A stretch of DNA of 64,000 nucleotides from Cololabis saira (taxonomy: Eukaryota > Chordata > Actinopteri > Beloniformes > Belonidae), in NCBI RefSeq assembly GCF_033807715.1, contig NC_084606.1, positions 35,501,898 through 35,565,897 on the forward strand, given 5' to 3'. A model generated the notes under the pieces. That model was not told where the DNA came from, made no database searches, and saw only the letters and a list, made by a program, of their open reading frames with translations. Shown here piece after piece: positions 24,201 to 37,200 of this stretch. A program made the position numbers and the translations under genes. The stretch's first letter is position 1. Each line of letters opens with the position of its first letter.

Positions 24201-27200
24201 CTACGAGCCAATAAGATTCTGCTCCCGTCGTTACGTAACCAAAATGCAAACCACGCCCACAACTATAAAACCATGTAAATTCATGCGAGCGTCCGACTAT
24301 CGTAGCACTGCGTGACATCAGACGCTCTCTGTCCATCTCCCTCCAGCAGCTGCCACTTTATTGAGGTTTTTGTAGTGAAATGAGGAGGAATCATAGAGAT
24401 AACTTCTCATTTCAACTAACTGGATCAGCCGTCCTCATCCATGACTGTTTCCTACAGCGCTTTCAACCGGCTTTCAACGCGAGCGACAGGAAGAAAATAG
24501 AAGCAGGGCGTCCGACAAATGTTCAGCTGTGCAGCGCTGCGGCCAGTTAGAACAGTCCAATAGAAAATAAAGCAATGGAATTGATTTTGTCACTGACGCT
24601 CGCTCGCATCGCATACAATTATGACACGGTGTAAAGGCTGATTTATGGTTCCGCGTTACACCAACGCAGAGCCTACGCCGTAGGGTCTGCGTCGATTTAA
24701 CGCAGAACCGTAATTCAGGCTTAACTCCGCCGGCCGGAGCTTCCGCCATTTTTTCATAGCGGTGTATCACGTCATTCAGGCAGCCAATCAGCACAGAGCC
24801 TCATTATCATAGCCCCGCCCCCTCAGAATCCCTCACAGATAATGAGGTTAGAAACGGTAAAGATGAAGACATGGTTTAGAGGCTGAATTTCTAATTTATC
24901 TAGAAAAAAACAACCAAAAGATTGTTTTTAAGACATTCAAGGCCTGTTTAAAATAGACATTAAATGCCATAATAGGTCCCCTTTAATGTTCATGTTTTCA
25001 GTAGTTTCCTCTGGTTTAGTTCTGCTGGTGACGTTAGTCCTCAATCCCAGTCGCTGCAGCGGGGAATCAGATCCAGAAGATGCAGCTGCAGAGTTAGAGG
25101 CTGATGCCGTTAACGCAGAGCTCTAGGTTCACATCATTTAAAAACAAAGTTACATAGAGAAACGCGGGGATCTGCTCTGGGGCTGGAGAAGAAGAAGATC
25201 CATCTTTGATACACTTTCCTACAAAGACGTGGAAAAGAAAAAGACGGGGAGAAATGCGGAAAAATAAATACGTTGTAAACTCAAATTAGAGTCTTCTGTA
25301 TCTGGAATGAATGTATTCTTGAGTCTATAAGGTAACAAATATAAAATTGTTAAATGGGTTTGGCTAAATACAATCTTTGACTAAAACTAGACGAAAATGG
25401 TCCTGGACAATTCTGACTAAAATAAGACTAAAATGCTCAGACTTCGACTAAAACTTGATCCGACTAAAAGGAGAATGAACGTGACTAAAACTAATAAAAA
25501 CTAAAATGATAGCTTGACCCAAAGACTAGACTAAAACTAAGATTAAAACAGGCTGAAACAACACTAGCAGCCACCACAGATACTGTTCAGAGAGGTTTGC
25601 TGTTGTCATACACCGTAAATCTGCCTTATAAGAAGGTCCCACTTGGTGTCAATAGGGTTTCGGTCTGGAGAGGACGAGGGTCATGTCATCATTCTTTCAT
25701 CCTTAAGGGTGTCCTGCATAAAAATCATGCAGACTTATCCTACAACCGCTGCAAGAAAGTGTTTTTCTAAAAGCAGGTAGTAGGTGCGGGGCTTGCTTGG
25801 CTTTAATAATAGCAGGCCATAGCAGTTCCACAGCTCCACTTTACTGGCATCTGATTGGAACCGGGACTCTGAACCTGTTACCGATCACATCCATCTGGAC
25901 TGCCAAGACCTCGAAAAATCTGTCACAAAAAGGAGAAAAATCCAAGGCACTCTTCTTCAAATATAAAAAGCCTTTATTTGAAATGGCTATTTCATGTAGA
26001 AGATTAAAAAAGTGGGTTACAGCCCACGCGTTTGGGCCACAGCCTTCCTCAGGGTGTAACACTTAACACATTATTATTGATTCTCCTTAAATGGGATGAT
26101 TGAAATCACCTGGGCAGGTGGGAGGACAAATGGAAACAAGAGAAATAACAGATAATGACTAATAAATGGCTCCACCAATTGTTAAACAATTAAATACTGG
26201 AAATAGGAGAAGAAAGAACACTATCTGTAATGAAAAAAGGTTACAAAAAAGGACTGAAATCAATGTCTTCATTTAAACCTGGATAGATAGTGGCTTTCAT
26301 TTGGTAAATGTAAAAGGTCAAAGTAATTTGAGTCTGTCACCACCTCTAATGTTTTTTTGAATACTTTCTAGGCCTTCAACCATAAGTGAACCTCGAAAAA
26401 TCTGTTGACATTTCTTCTTAATCCTAATATTTGTTTTTACCCCTCGGTCTGGCACATTTCAATAAAACCATCTGTTCATAGACCTATATGAGGAGCAAGG
26501 CGTACCTTTCTCTCAGATGCTTTCAACATTCAACATTCAACATTGAGGTCAAATATCCACTTAATTATGGAGATATGTTTAAACATACCTCCAAAACCCT
26601 GATCAAGGAGTGGATTCAGCTAATGACCATCATTTAAAGGAGAGACTGCATCAGCCATTGTTACAGAAAAGAAGATGTCCCTGTGTGAAAGTGTGTCCAT
26701 ATGAGCTCTGGAGGTCTTATTGACCCACATATTGTTGCCCACTCAAAAAAGTGTGTTTGAGTGTAATGAGATTTGTTTTGGACTAAAAATTACATTTTAA
26801 CTAGAAATAAGACAAATATTCTTGTTAAGATTTTGAGTTTTTGCAGTGCACTTTTGTTGTTATTCTTCAATGATGCGATCTGATAAGGCTAGCTTCAACC
26901 ATTTTAATATTTTCTATAATTATATAATAAGTTTCTGGGAGGGACTTTATAAAGTGATGGAGTCACAAGTAGCCGGTGCAAAGATTTCTTTATTTAGAAG
27001 GTGTAGAATAATATTTTCTTACATGCTGCAGCCACCCTGTTGCTTTCAACTCGCCAGTATTTTGAAGATAACTGATCAAACAGAACCAGGACGGAGAGTA
27101 AACACCCTCCTACTGCCATCTCTTGCCAGTGTTTCCTGTTCAGTCACTTCCTCTTCCTGTCTGTGTTTAGAGAGAAACAAAAAAAAAAGGGGGGGGTGGA

Positions 27201-30200
27201 GGGGTGGGCATGCTCTCGTTGGCTTAATTGCTCCACACTTTTAATCACATCCTCGCACAAACACCAGCACACCCACGGAGGCTCGGGCCTGTACAATCCC
27301 GTTAGTTTTGGTTGAGAAACACTTGAGCTGTGGATCAGAAGGATTCAGCGTGTTTGAATTCCCTCCAGAGGCACGAGGCTTCCTGCGCTTCTAATCTCTC
27401 CCTGTCGAGCTGGTTCTGAAATGACGTTCCTCTAATTCCTGAAAAGCTCACGTTGGCGCGGAGTGTGCAGATGCTGTTATTAAATGAAAACCCTCCGTCA
27501 TGCTCTGGTTCACACCTTTTAAGTAACCAAAATTTGTCTTTGGCACCCTACACTGTAAGAAAAAAAACGTTGTTTTTACGGAAAAAAACTGGCAGCTGTG
27601 GTTGCCAGAATAATATATAGACTTTATATATAGACTTTATTACAGGCTCATGGCCCACATGGTAGGAACAATACAACACATAAGAGAATAAAAAAAATAA
27701 AAGAATAAAATACAAATGCATATATAGAGAGACAAATATAAAATACAGTTTACAGTTCAAGAGAGACACTCATTCCACCGTCCTCTAATGGTGGACGTGT
27801 ACCTGACAGAGCTACGGCTGGGGTCCGTCATCAGCCTAATTAGACCATTCAATGACGAGTCCAGTCGGCACATGAACTTATATGTCAGGTTCCTTAAGAG
27901 AGCCTTAAAGGTGGTGAGACCCAAGGAGCAGAGGAGCTCACTAGCTCTGGTGCTCCTAGGTTTATGTAACAGGATTCTTAGACAATCGTTGTAGGCTACT
28001 TGTAGTTTTTGTAGGCTCCCCCTTTTATAGTTCACCCACAATGGGGCTGTATATAGGGGGGTGCAGTATGTTCTAAACAGGTTTACTTTTACCTCAGTAG
28101 TACAATGATGAAATTTTCTAACCAACATATTTGCTTGTATATAAAGCATTCTCCTCTGTCTTAACATATCTTCATCATCCTCAAGGGTATCTGTAATGAT
28201 GTGACCAAGATATTTTGTACTTTTAGCCACACATACTGTTTGCCCAGACAGGCGAAAGTTTGGGAATCTGAGCTCCCCATCTTCCTTAGCTCTGCAGATT
28301 AAGACCATGCTCTTCTTAGCATTATACTTGATGTTAAAATCTAACCCATAGTTCGAACATATATTTAAAAGCTGTTGGAATCCACTGCTACAGGGGGAAA
28401 TGATGCTAAGGTCATCTGCATACATGAAGTGATTAATTAAAGTATCACCCATCATACAGCCTGTCTTACATTCTCCCAGCTGCTTGGATAGACCATCCAT
28501 ATATAAGTTAAAGAGGGCGGGGCTTAAAATCCCCCCCTGACGGACGCCATTACCCACACGAAAGGGGGTGGATAATGTGCTCCCCCATCTAACTTGCATT
28601 TGCTGGTTTGCATACCAGTAGACTAGGATGCGAATTAGCCAGTTAGGTACACCCCTAAGTTTGAGCTTATTGAAAAGCTTATAATGGTGGATGAGATCAA
28701 AGGCTCGAGAAGCATCAATGAAACCCACAATCATACTGGAACCTTGACTTCTGTATGTCTCCACTGCCTCTTTCAGAGCGTAGATACATTGGTCGGTACT
28801 GTGTTTAGGCTTAAAGCCAAACTGATTATCTGTAGTGGTTATATATACACTTAAATGGTCAAGAAGAAGTCTTTCTAAGACTTTAGACAATATACTTGCG
28901 AGAGCTATTGGTCTGTAATTATCAATGCTTCCAACTTTACCTGCTTTGTCTTTTATTACCGGGACCAGCACAACAGACAGCAGGGAGTCTGGAAGGGTAC
29001 CATGAGTCAGCAGCCCAGAGAAGCAGATAGACAGCAGTACTGCATATCTGGGCCCAGCTAGCTTTAAATGCTCTGCTGTTAAAGTGTCCAAGCCACTGGA
29101 TTTTCCATCAGCAAGTTTCCCTATGGCATTAAAAACCTCCTGGGTGTTGAAAAAGACATTGTTTTCTTCTTCAATTATGCCTACTTCATAAGGCTGTCCT
29201 TTGACACAATTGAAAAGTGTTGCATAATGCTGCCTCCAGAGGTCGGCGATGTCTACAGGATTTGTTACCCCCTCTACATTGCATGGGAGAGGTGCTTGGG
29301 CCCTATTAATAGATTTGACCCCTTTCCAGAAGTTAGTGTTGTCATTGTTAAGAAGATTTTCAGCCATAGAGTGGGCACTTAGTGCCTGCTCTTGTTTGTT
29401 TATATATCTTATTGCATATTTATACTTAGCATTTGTTTTTTTCTTGTGTTCAAGGGCAGGTCCCTGTCTGGGCCTCCCTGCTGTTACCCAGGCCTTATGG
29501 GCTTTATTGGCTTCTTCATGGTGGCCAGCTACGAATTGATTCCACCCAGGCCTAGTGTGCTTGGCCTTCCTATTACGGGTGAATAAAGACCTGCTAGCGT
29601 CCTGTAGGGCTCGCACTATTTCATTATACAACACACACAAGTTTTCACCATGGGAGGAGTCAACACAATTTACATTTGTGCAACATATGGCATTCATAGG
29701 CATATTCACTTTACACAATAGTTCATTAGAGTAGAATGAGTATTTGAGGATATCATCTTCAGTTACTTTGCTCCAATTTATTTTTGCCTCTCTGTTCTCA
29801 TTATTCTTAGCAAGTGTGGGGACATTGTTCACATTTAAAACCATAATAATTGGGATGTGGTCAGATGTGGCTAATCCATAACAGATCTCCATACATTCAA
29901 TTGAGGCATGAGCATCCACAGTTGAGACAACGTGATCTAGCCAAGAGGTGGTGTTCCATGCTTCACTAACGTAAGTAAAGCTCGAGTCTGGCAGAAGCTG
30001 CTTGCTAGATATTACTAGGTTGGCATCGTTAACAAAAGTACTCATGTGATTAGCAAATAGAGATTTTTTGTCTGTCAAGTCAGCATTGTAGTCTCCCAAA
30101 ACATAAATGCATGAGGAGTTATTTTCTTCAATAAATGATACAATAAATGCAAGTCTGCTCACAAACTCATCAACATGTTCATAAGATTCATATGGTGTAT

Positions 30201-32158
30201 ATATATTGAGAATAATAAAATTCTTTCCATCACAGTTGAACTCAAGACCTATTGCCCAGTCAACATTTAAGCGTATAACTTTAACCATTGAGTCATATTT
30301 TATATTCCATAGGATGGCGACCCCCCCAGCAATCCTACCTCTGAGTATTCTCGTGCTAAGGTCGGTGGTTGACTCTCCAGCACCATGGAATTCTGAATGC
30401 AAGGTGTTCAGGCCATCCAAGTCCTGCTTGGCCAGCCAAGTCTCTTGAATGCACAAGAAATCGCAGTCTTCAAGCAGTGAATCAACCACCAGCCGCCTCG
30501 CTTTGTCGGCTGCAGTTTGCCCTACTCGTAGGCCCCGAGTGTTGTAGGATACAATCTTCATTATGCACCAGTGTTATTCCCGTCAGGGCTGGTGGTCGCC
30601 ACGTTGTCCCCCGGCAGGGCTTGCAGCTCTCCTACTCCTGGGAGCGATGACTCCCCTCCGCGCCGGGAAGGGATCCTCTCTGGTAGTCTCTCCACCACCG
30701 CCGCTCCTCTTGGTCGTCGAGGCTCGAAATATTGCCTGACCACTGATCCAGCAGGCCAGAACTGGGGGTCATACATATCTTTCCAATCATTCCATTCTGC
30801 AGTAATACAGAACGAGCTGAACCTGCTGTAAGGTGTTTCGATTTTTCTGCACTTCACTTCTCTGTTCATCTTAACTTGTAAAAAGTCACGGAGTGTGTCA
30901 GCATCTAAATCCAGCGTGAATTTCGTGGCGAATACTCTGACCACCTTTGTATTCACCGTGGACAGTTTGTCGTTGTTAATCACCGCCGTCCCAGTGATGC
31001 CGGCTTTTTTCCGTGGATGTTTGGCTGCGTGGTTCCCAGCTGAGCTCTCTAGGGCTGCCGTCCGAGTATATTTGGCTGCGCGGTGACCAGAACTCCCAGG
31101 GGCTGCTGTTCGTTTAAGTCCACGCTTCGCCACTGTGCTCCAGCTGCGGGTCTCCGTCGTGCCTGGGGCCGTTTCACTGCCATGAGCGGGGGACACGCCA
31201 GGGGGTCCAGAGTCAGACAACGCTGACCACATCCTTCCTCCCTTCGGGGTTTTTCGGGCAGGGTGGAGCAATACCTGCTGCCCATCCGCCGTCACACCAG
31301 CTGTTGCCGAGCTGAGGCTCTGTTCCGACCCGCTGTTTGTGGCGTCTTCAGTCTCAGATGTAAGAGTAGCATGCGCCACCTGGTTAGCAGCATTAGCCGG
31401 GTTAGCAGCCACGGAGGAGCTGACACCACCCCCCGCAGCAGCAGTAGCTGTGTTTTCCACCGCCACCAGTCGCTGGTTAATGGAGCCTGTGGCCTCCAGC
31501 AGCACCTCACAAGCTGTTGCCTGCGACGTGAGCGAACTTTTTAGGAGTTCAATGTCGGCATTAATCTGCAACATTCTCCCAAGTAGGGCAGACACATCCA
31601 CATGTTTGAATGAGATGGGTGGAAGTTCATCAATGAAGTGGGACACAAATCGTGGTCCAGACTCACTGCTTTTCTCCTTAAACACGGCCAGGCACATTTT
31701 GATGTATAGCTCGTCTTTTTTCTCTCCTCGGTGGGAAGACCAGCGTTTTGAGTCAGGGAACAACGTCGCCATTACTTCCTTGGAGGCTTCAATTCTCTGT
31801 GAGCTGAAGCTTGTCTTAACCAGCTTGATGATGTTGTCTTGGTCAAGCGTTCTTGATTTAATCAATAAGAAGTTTAGAAGCTCATCTTCAACAATGGTAT
31901 CACCATCTGTGGTATGATATATAGTAGGTTTGATTCGGGCAAACGCTCCCGCATCACACCGACGCTGCTCACCGTCGGCCATTTTGTAGAGAGCCGACGC
32001 CCTGCCTACTGTAATACTGTAAAAGATACATCAGATTGCAAAACACATTACAGAACAACCTGTAAATTAGGGCTGTTCGATTAATCGATTTTAAATCGTA
32101 ATCGCGATTATGTAATTAGAACGATGTTAAAATGTGAAAATCGTAAAATCGATTTTTC

Positions 32159-32193
<35 letters not shown>

Positions 32194-34177
32194 TTGTCTG
32201 CACACATATTAATGATTGATACCATATTAATGATTGATGGAAATACCTCTCAATACCTGCGACAAGTTTTCACTTAAAGCCCAATGGGGCAAATGTTCAA
32301 TAAAAAAACTGCATATTTGAAATAATTTCTTTGCCTTTTGTCAATTCACAAAATAATCGTAATCGTAATCGAAAATCGGATTTTGAGAGAAAAAAATCGA
32401 GATTTTATTTTTGGGCAAAATCGAACGGTAAATTTTACAATTTTAAACTGTAATCCTTTACAAAATAACATTATACAATTTACGTACAAAACTGGTCAAT
32501 TCAACATCCATTTTCAGCGAAATTAGCATGACTATACCTCCATTAAAGCTATTTTCTCCTGTACGAATTACGTGCAGCCATTGCTTATTTTACATCTAAT
32601 CCCATTAGATTTCACTGGAAAACATCAAAATAGAGGCATTATTAATCGGTAAAAGCCTCATTATAAGACAGTAATTTAACTGAATTTTTCCGCTTATTTT
32701 ATTAAAAGATTGTGTGTTGTGTAATATATATTTTGTAGTATTAATAGCAGTGTTTTGTTGTGAAATCATTGAATTCTTTGAGTAATTCAGTCTTCATTAA
32801 ATGAGTTATTACCAGTTAGACAGACAAACTCTGACACAATGTCAACAAAGATTTTCATCTGTAACATTTACGGTCCTTCACCGTTGCTATTTCACAGTTT
32901 TTTACGGTAATTTCTACGGGCTTTTCTTACAGTGTACCGACACTAGGGATGGGCGGTATGGACTAAAAAATGTATCACGATAATTTCTAGCATTTATCCC
33001 GATAACGATAAAAATTACGATAAAAAAATACCAATTCAACTCCATCTTTTTTCCTTCCTTCCTTCCTTCCTTCCTTCCTTCCTTCCTTCCTTCCTTCCTT
33101 CCTTCCTTCCTTCCTTCCTTCCTTCCTTCCTTCCTTCCTTCCTTCCTTCTTCCCTCCTGCTCTCTCCTTCCTTCCTTCCTTCCTTCCTTCCTTCCTTCCT
33201 TCCTTCCTTCCTTCCTTCCTTCCTTCACGTACGTTGTGCGTGGATTTAACACAGAACCATAAATCAGTTTTACACAAAAACATCATCAACAGGAATTTAT
33301 CGTTTTTACCACGAGATGATAAATTCTTACCGTGGGGAATTTTTTTGACGGTTTATCGTGAATGGTAAAATATCGCCCATTCCTAACCGACACACTCACT
33401 TACTCACTCACACACACATGCACACATGCACACACGAGCGGTTAGTCATGTTTGAAGTACGAGTAGTTTTACCCTGCAGATCACTCGGGGGGGAAGAGGC
33501 TGTGACTGGAAGTTGGTGTCAAACATTTAACCATCCAGTGAATGTGTCTTGGATGTTAGTCAATGTTCACGTGTGCTGGAGCGTAAAACGTCGGACATGG
33601 GAGAGAAACAAGTTGTTTCCAAAGCGCTTTTGTTTGGGAGGAGAAAGACATGAAAAACATAACGATATCTGAGCTCACAATGAAGTAAAGTTAGAAGTTT
33701 GAGAAGGCTTGGGAAGCTGAAATGAGGTGCAGATGGTTAATTTAACCAGGAATTTGCAAGGAGATGTGTTCTCCTCCAGTGGATTTCAGACTCTGTTCCT
33801 ACAGTTTCACAATGGATTGGGAGTGTTATAGAACTCATCCCTTTAGAAGCTTTTAGCTTCTGGCTCAAGGACAAACCATTCATGTTTTTTCACATCTCGG
33901 ACCCTTTTCTGGAATATATTAGGGACAACAGGCCTGACATTGAAAGATACATTTCTAGGTTCTGATAATGTATGTAACACGCTGTTACCATGATATCATG
34001 ATTGATTACCCCTTCTGTCTTGGTTATTACTTATTTATTGACTTGTTACTTATCTTATTCATATTTACTTATTTTTTTGTAGGTTCGCCATTTAGCTCTT
34101 TAAGTTTTATCCCCCCCTTTTTTCTCTCTCTCTTTTTTCTCCCTTTCATTTCATTATTATTATTTTTTTTTTATTTT

Positions 34178-34257
<80 letters not shown>

Positions 34258-37200
34258 TTTTTTTATTTATTTTTTTTTTATTTACGTTTATTTTTTGTTA
34301 CTTTTCTACTTTGATTTGTCTGTGTGGAGAGTGTGTTCCATGTTTTGGGTGGTGTTTAAAAGAGCATATTTCTGTAATGTCATTTAATTCATGACAGTCT
34401 GACCCTTTGAAATCAATAAATATACTTTATAAAAAGAAAAAATCAACATGGAATTACACGTAAACACACTTTGCACATTTTCATAACTTTCTCTATTTGT
34501 CAAGGCATGGAAACGGCGCTGGTTTGTGCTGCGAAGTGGACGCCTGAGTGGAGAACCAGATGTCCTGGAGTACTACAAGAACCCCCAATCCCGTCGGCCA
34601 ATCAGGACCATCAACCTGAATCTGTGCGAACAGGTAAAACAAATGAAGAACCGTGACAGGATCCTGGACGACAGCTGAGAACACAAACACTTCTTGATGG
34701 ACCTTTGACTTTCTCAGGTGGACGCTGGGCTTTCATTCACTAAGAAGGAGCTGGAGAGCAGCTTTGTTTTTGACCTGAAAACGGAGGAGAGGACCTGGTA
34801 CCTGGTGGCAGAGTCCGAGGAGGACATGAACCGCTGGGTGACGTCCATCTGCCTGCTGTGTGGCTTCAACCCCACAGACGACGGTAGGGCAAAGACAAGT
34901 CCAGACGGGTCAAAACTACTCCATGTATCAGGCTTGCTTTCCATTTGAAATGGTAAAGTGTGTGCGTGTGTTGTGGCCAGAGGTGGGTAGAGTAGCCAAA
35001 AATTGTACTCAAGTAAAAGTACTGTTACTTCAGAATAATATGACTCAAGTAGAAGTAAAAGTAGTCATCCAAATAATTACTTGAGTAAAAGTAAAAAAGT
35101 ACTTGGTGAAAAAACTACTCAAGTACTGAGTAACTGTTGAGAAACGTCTGATTTATTTTTTTAACACAACCATTCAAACAGACAAAAGTACAAAATAATC
35201 ATCCTCAGGCAAATTAAATCAATAAAATTATAAAATAAATTAATAAAAAATAAAAAATAGCTTAAATTAAAATAATCTTAAAGGTATTGTGACATAATTT
35301 TTAACATGCTTTTAACACTATTAAAAGTCTTGGCCAATATCCCTCAAATGTGTCTAAAAGGGTGTAACAAGAAAAACTTCACTCCAGTACTCCATGCCTG
35401 GCTTGGAGATGACGGTGTTTTTTGCGACGTGAAAAACGCTTCCTTTTCCCCCTTTCCTGTCAATCATTGCCCCGCTCCTCCTCCCAACCTCCTCCAACAC
35501 AACTGCTACACACTTCTGCCGTCTCCACACACACGCGCGCACACCGAACCACAAACACCCACACACACAGCCCAGACAGGGCGACTACAGCCCGGGGAAG
35601 AAGTCCGTGACCAGAGGACTCGACTGGAAGGCAGCACCGTAGCTCCCCGCAAGCAATACGCTAACAGCGCTGTCGGCAAAGAGTTAAGCCGGGAGCGACA
35701 GGCGAAGCATGCACGGAAAAGCAGCACGGCAAAGCAGTCCACCGAAAACAATCACAAAAATAAAGGCATGCGAAGCAGCAGTGTCCCCTTATCTTAAGTC
35801 CAGTCAGTGGCCGCGGGTCGTTTTAGCAGTTGTCCTCCGGTGATGAGAACAGAGGGGGCTCTAAACAGCTCCGTGTTAAGCCTGATTTATGGTTCCGCGT
35901 TAAATCGACGCAGAGCCTACGCCGTAGGGTTCAGCGTACGGTGCGCGTCGCCGCGTAACCCTACGCCGTAGGCTCTGCGTCGGTGTAACGCGGAACCATA
36001 AATCAGCCTTTATGGTGCGCTGGAGAGGAGAGGAGACAGGGAGCTGGGTGGAGGGGGCGGTGATTTAGCGGGGCGTGACGTCACGGCCCGCCACCAAACC
36101 AGATGCGCCATTTTTGCATAATTATGCGGAAAATCCCAGAAAGCACACAATACACTGAATGTTAAAAGTTCGATTTTTTTGGGTGTAATTGATGTCAAGA
36201 CACCCAACAAAACACAAAAAATAAAAAATAAATTGTTTTTCATGTCACAATACCTTTAAAGTAAATTCAAGTATTTAATAAATAATAAAATAATAACACA
36301 ATAAATAAAATAAATTACGCACAAGTAGCACAAAATTTCAAGGCTTTGTACTTTCTTTTTTAACCAGGCAGAACTAGAACAAGCCCATGAACTCATAGAA
36401 ACTGTGTGTGTGTTTGAGTCTGTGTAAATGTGACAAAACATGCAAAAACTAACATTTTTCCCAAGAATCATTCAGTGATGTCATGAGATTGACGCATACG
36501 CGGATAAAAGGGATAAAAGAAAATTAACGAGCTCAATGTAGCCTAATGTAGCGGAGTAAGAGGAACACTTTCTTCTTCACAAATCTACTCAAGTAAAAGT
36601 AAAAAGTATAGTGATTCAAAACTACTCCTAAAAGTACAACATTTCCCAAAACTTACTCAAGTAAATGTAATGGAGTAAATGGAACTCGCTCTGGTTGTGG
36701 TTGAGTCAGTGTGAAAATTGTAGGAGGGCGTGCAAAGAAATGATGGACAAAAATGATGGTGTCAGTGACACCATGCATGACAACGCTGCAGTGTACAGTT
36801 TGTATCAGCCTCCCAGTGGCCCATAATCTGGGCGGGTTCCTAAACTCGGCCACATATCCATCAGACACAACCCAATGGCTTATTTTCTTTGGGCCTTTGG
36901 GCCACGTCCATATCCAGTGTCAACACATGCTTATGATAAAATGTTCACATTTAGCTCATAGAACACATCCCAAAAGCTTGGCTAGAGCCAGTTCATGAAC
37001 TTCAGCACACGCCTGGCCCACGTCACTTCTGTACACTGCAAAAACTCAAAACCTTACCAGGAATATTTGTCTTATTTCTAGTTAAAATGTCTAATTTTAG
37101 TCAAAAAATCTCATTACACTTAAAACAAGAGTCAGCACCAGAAAAATAACTTGTTATTTGACAATTTTCCCCTGTTTCAAGTAAATTTTCACTTGAAATC

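Larger units (their letters stand above)
27605..32010 (-). mobile_element. Full-length two-ORF non-LTR retrotransposon
   Basis: Spans a short 5' leader (about 31983-32010), ORF1, ORF2 and a 3' UTR of about 150 bp. It ends in a tandem tail of TATAGACTTTATA-like units at 27612-27645. It interrupts a TIR element whose ends are at 27551 and about 32936. The outer boundaries are approximate because no clear long target duplication was found. Confidence 0.75.
27551..32936. mobile_element. TA-flanked TIR element (CACTGTAAGAAAA ends) split by LINE
   Basis: Left end CACTGTAAGAAAAAAAACG; right end ...CTTTTCTTACAGTG. Both are flanked by TA (CCTA before, TACC after), as for Tc1/mariner-type MITEs. Before the insertions it would be under 1 kb. 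It now contains the 4.4-kb LINE and a second MITE at 32067-32428. Confidence 0.6.
34978..36693. mobile_element. hAT-type element (CAGAGGTGGGTAG end) in gab1 intron 3, outer layer of nest
   Basis: Starts CAGAGGTGGGTAGAGTAGCC and ends AAATGGAACTCGCTCTG. Flanks GTTGTGGC (34970-34977) and GTTGTGGT (36694-36701) match at 7 of 8. AAGTAAAAGTA words are at both ends. It is split by the TTAA element at 35278-36259. Confidence 0.8.

Noticed and set aside
25797..26066. 89-aa frame as a gene
   Set aside because: Frame crosses the CACGCGTTTGGGCCACAG repeat region, with no domain on either strand.
31339..31917. 192-aa plus-strand frame
   Set aside because: Antisense to LINE ORF1.
35306..35797. 163-aa frame in the TTAA element
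   Set aside because: No domain, low-complexity Thr/His part, and not conserved in length with copy 2.
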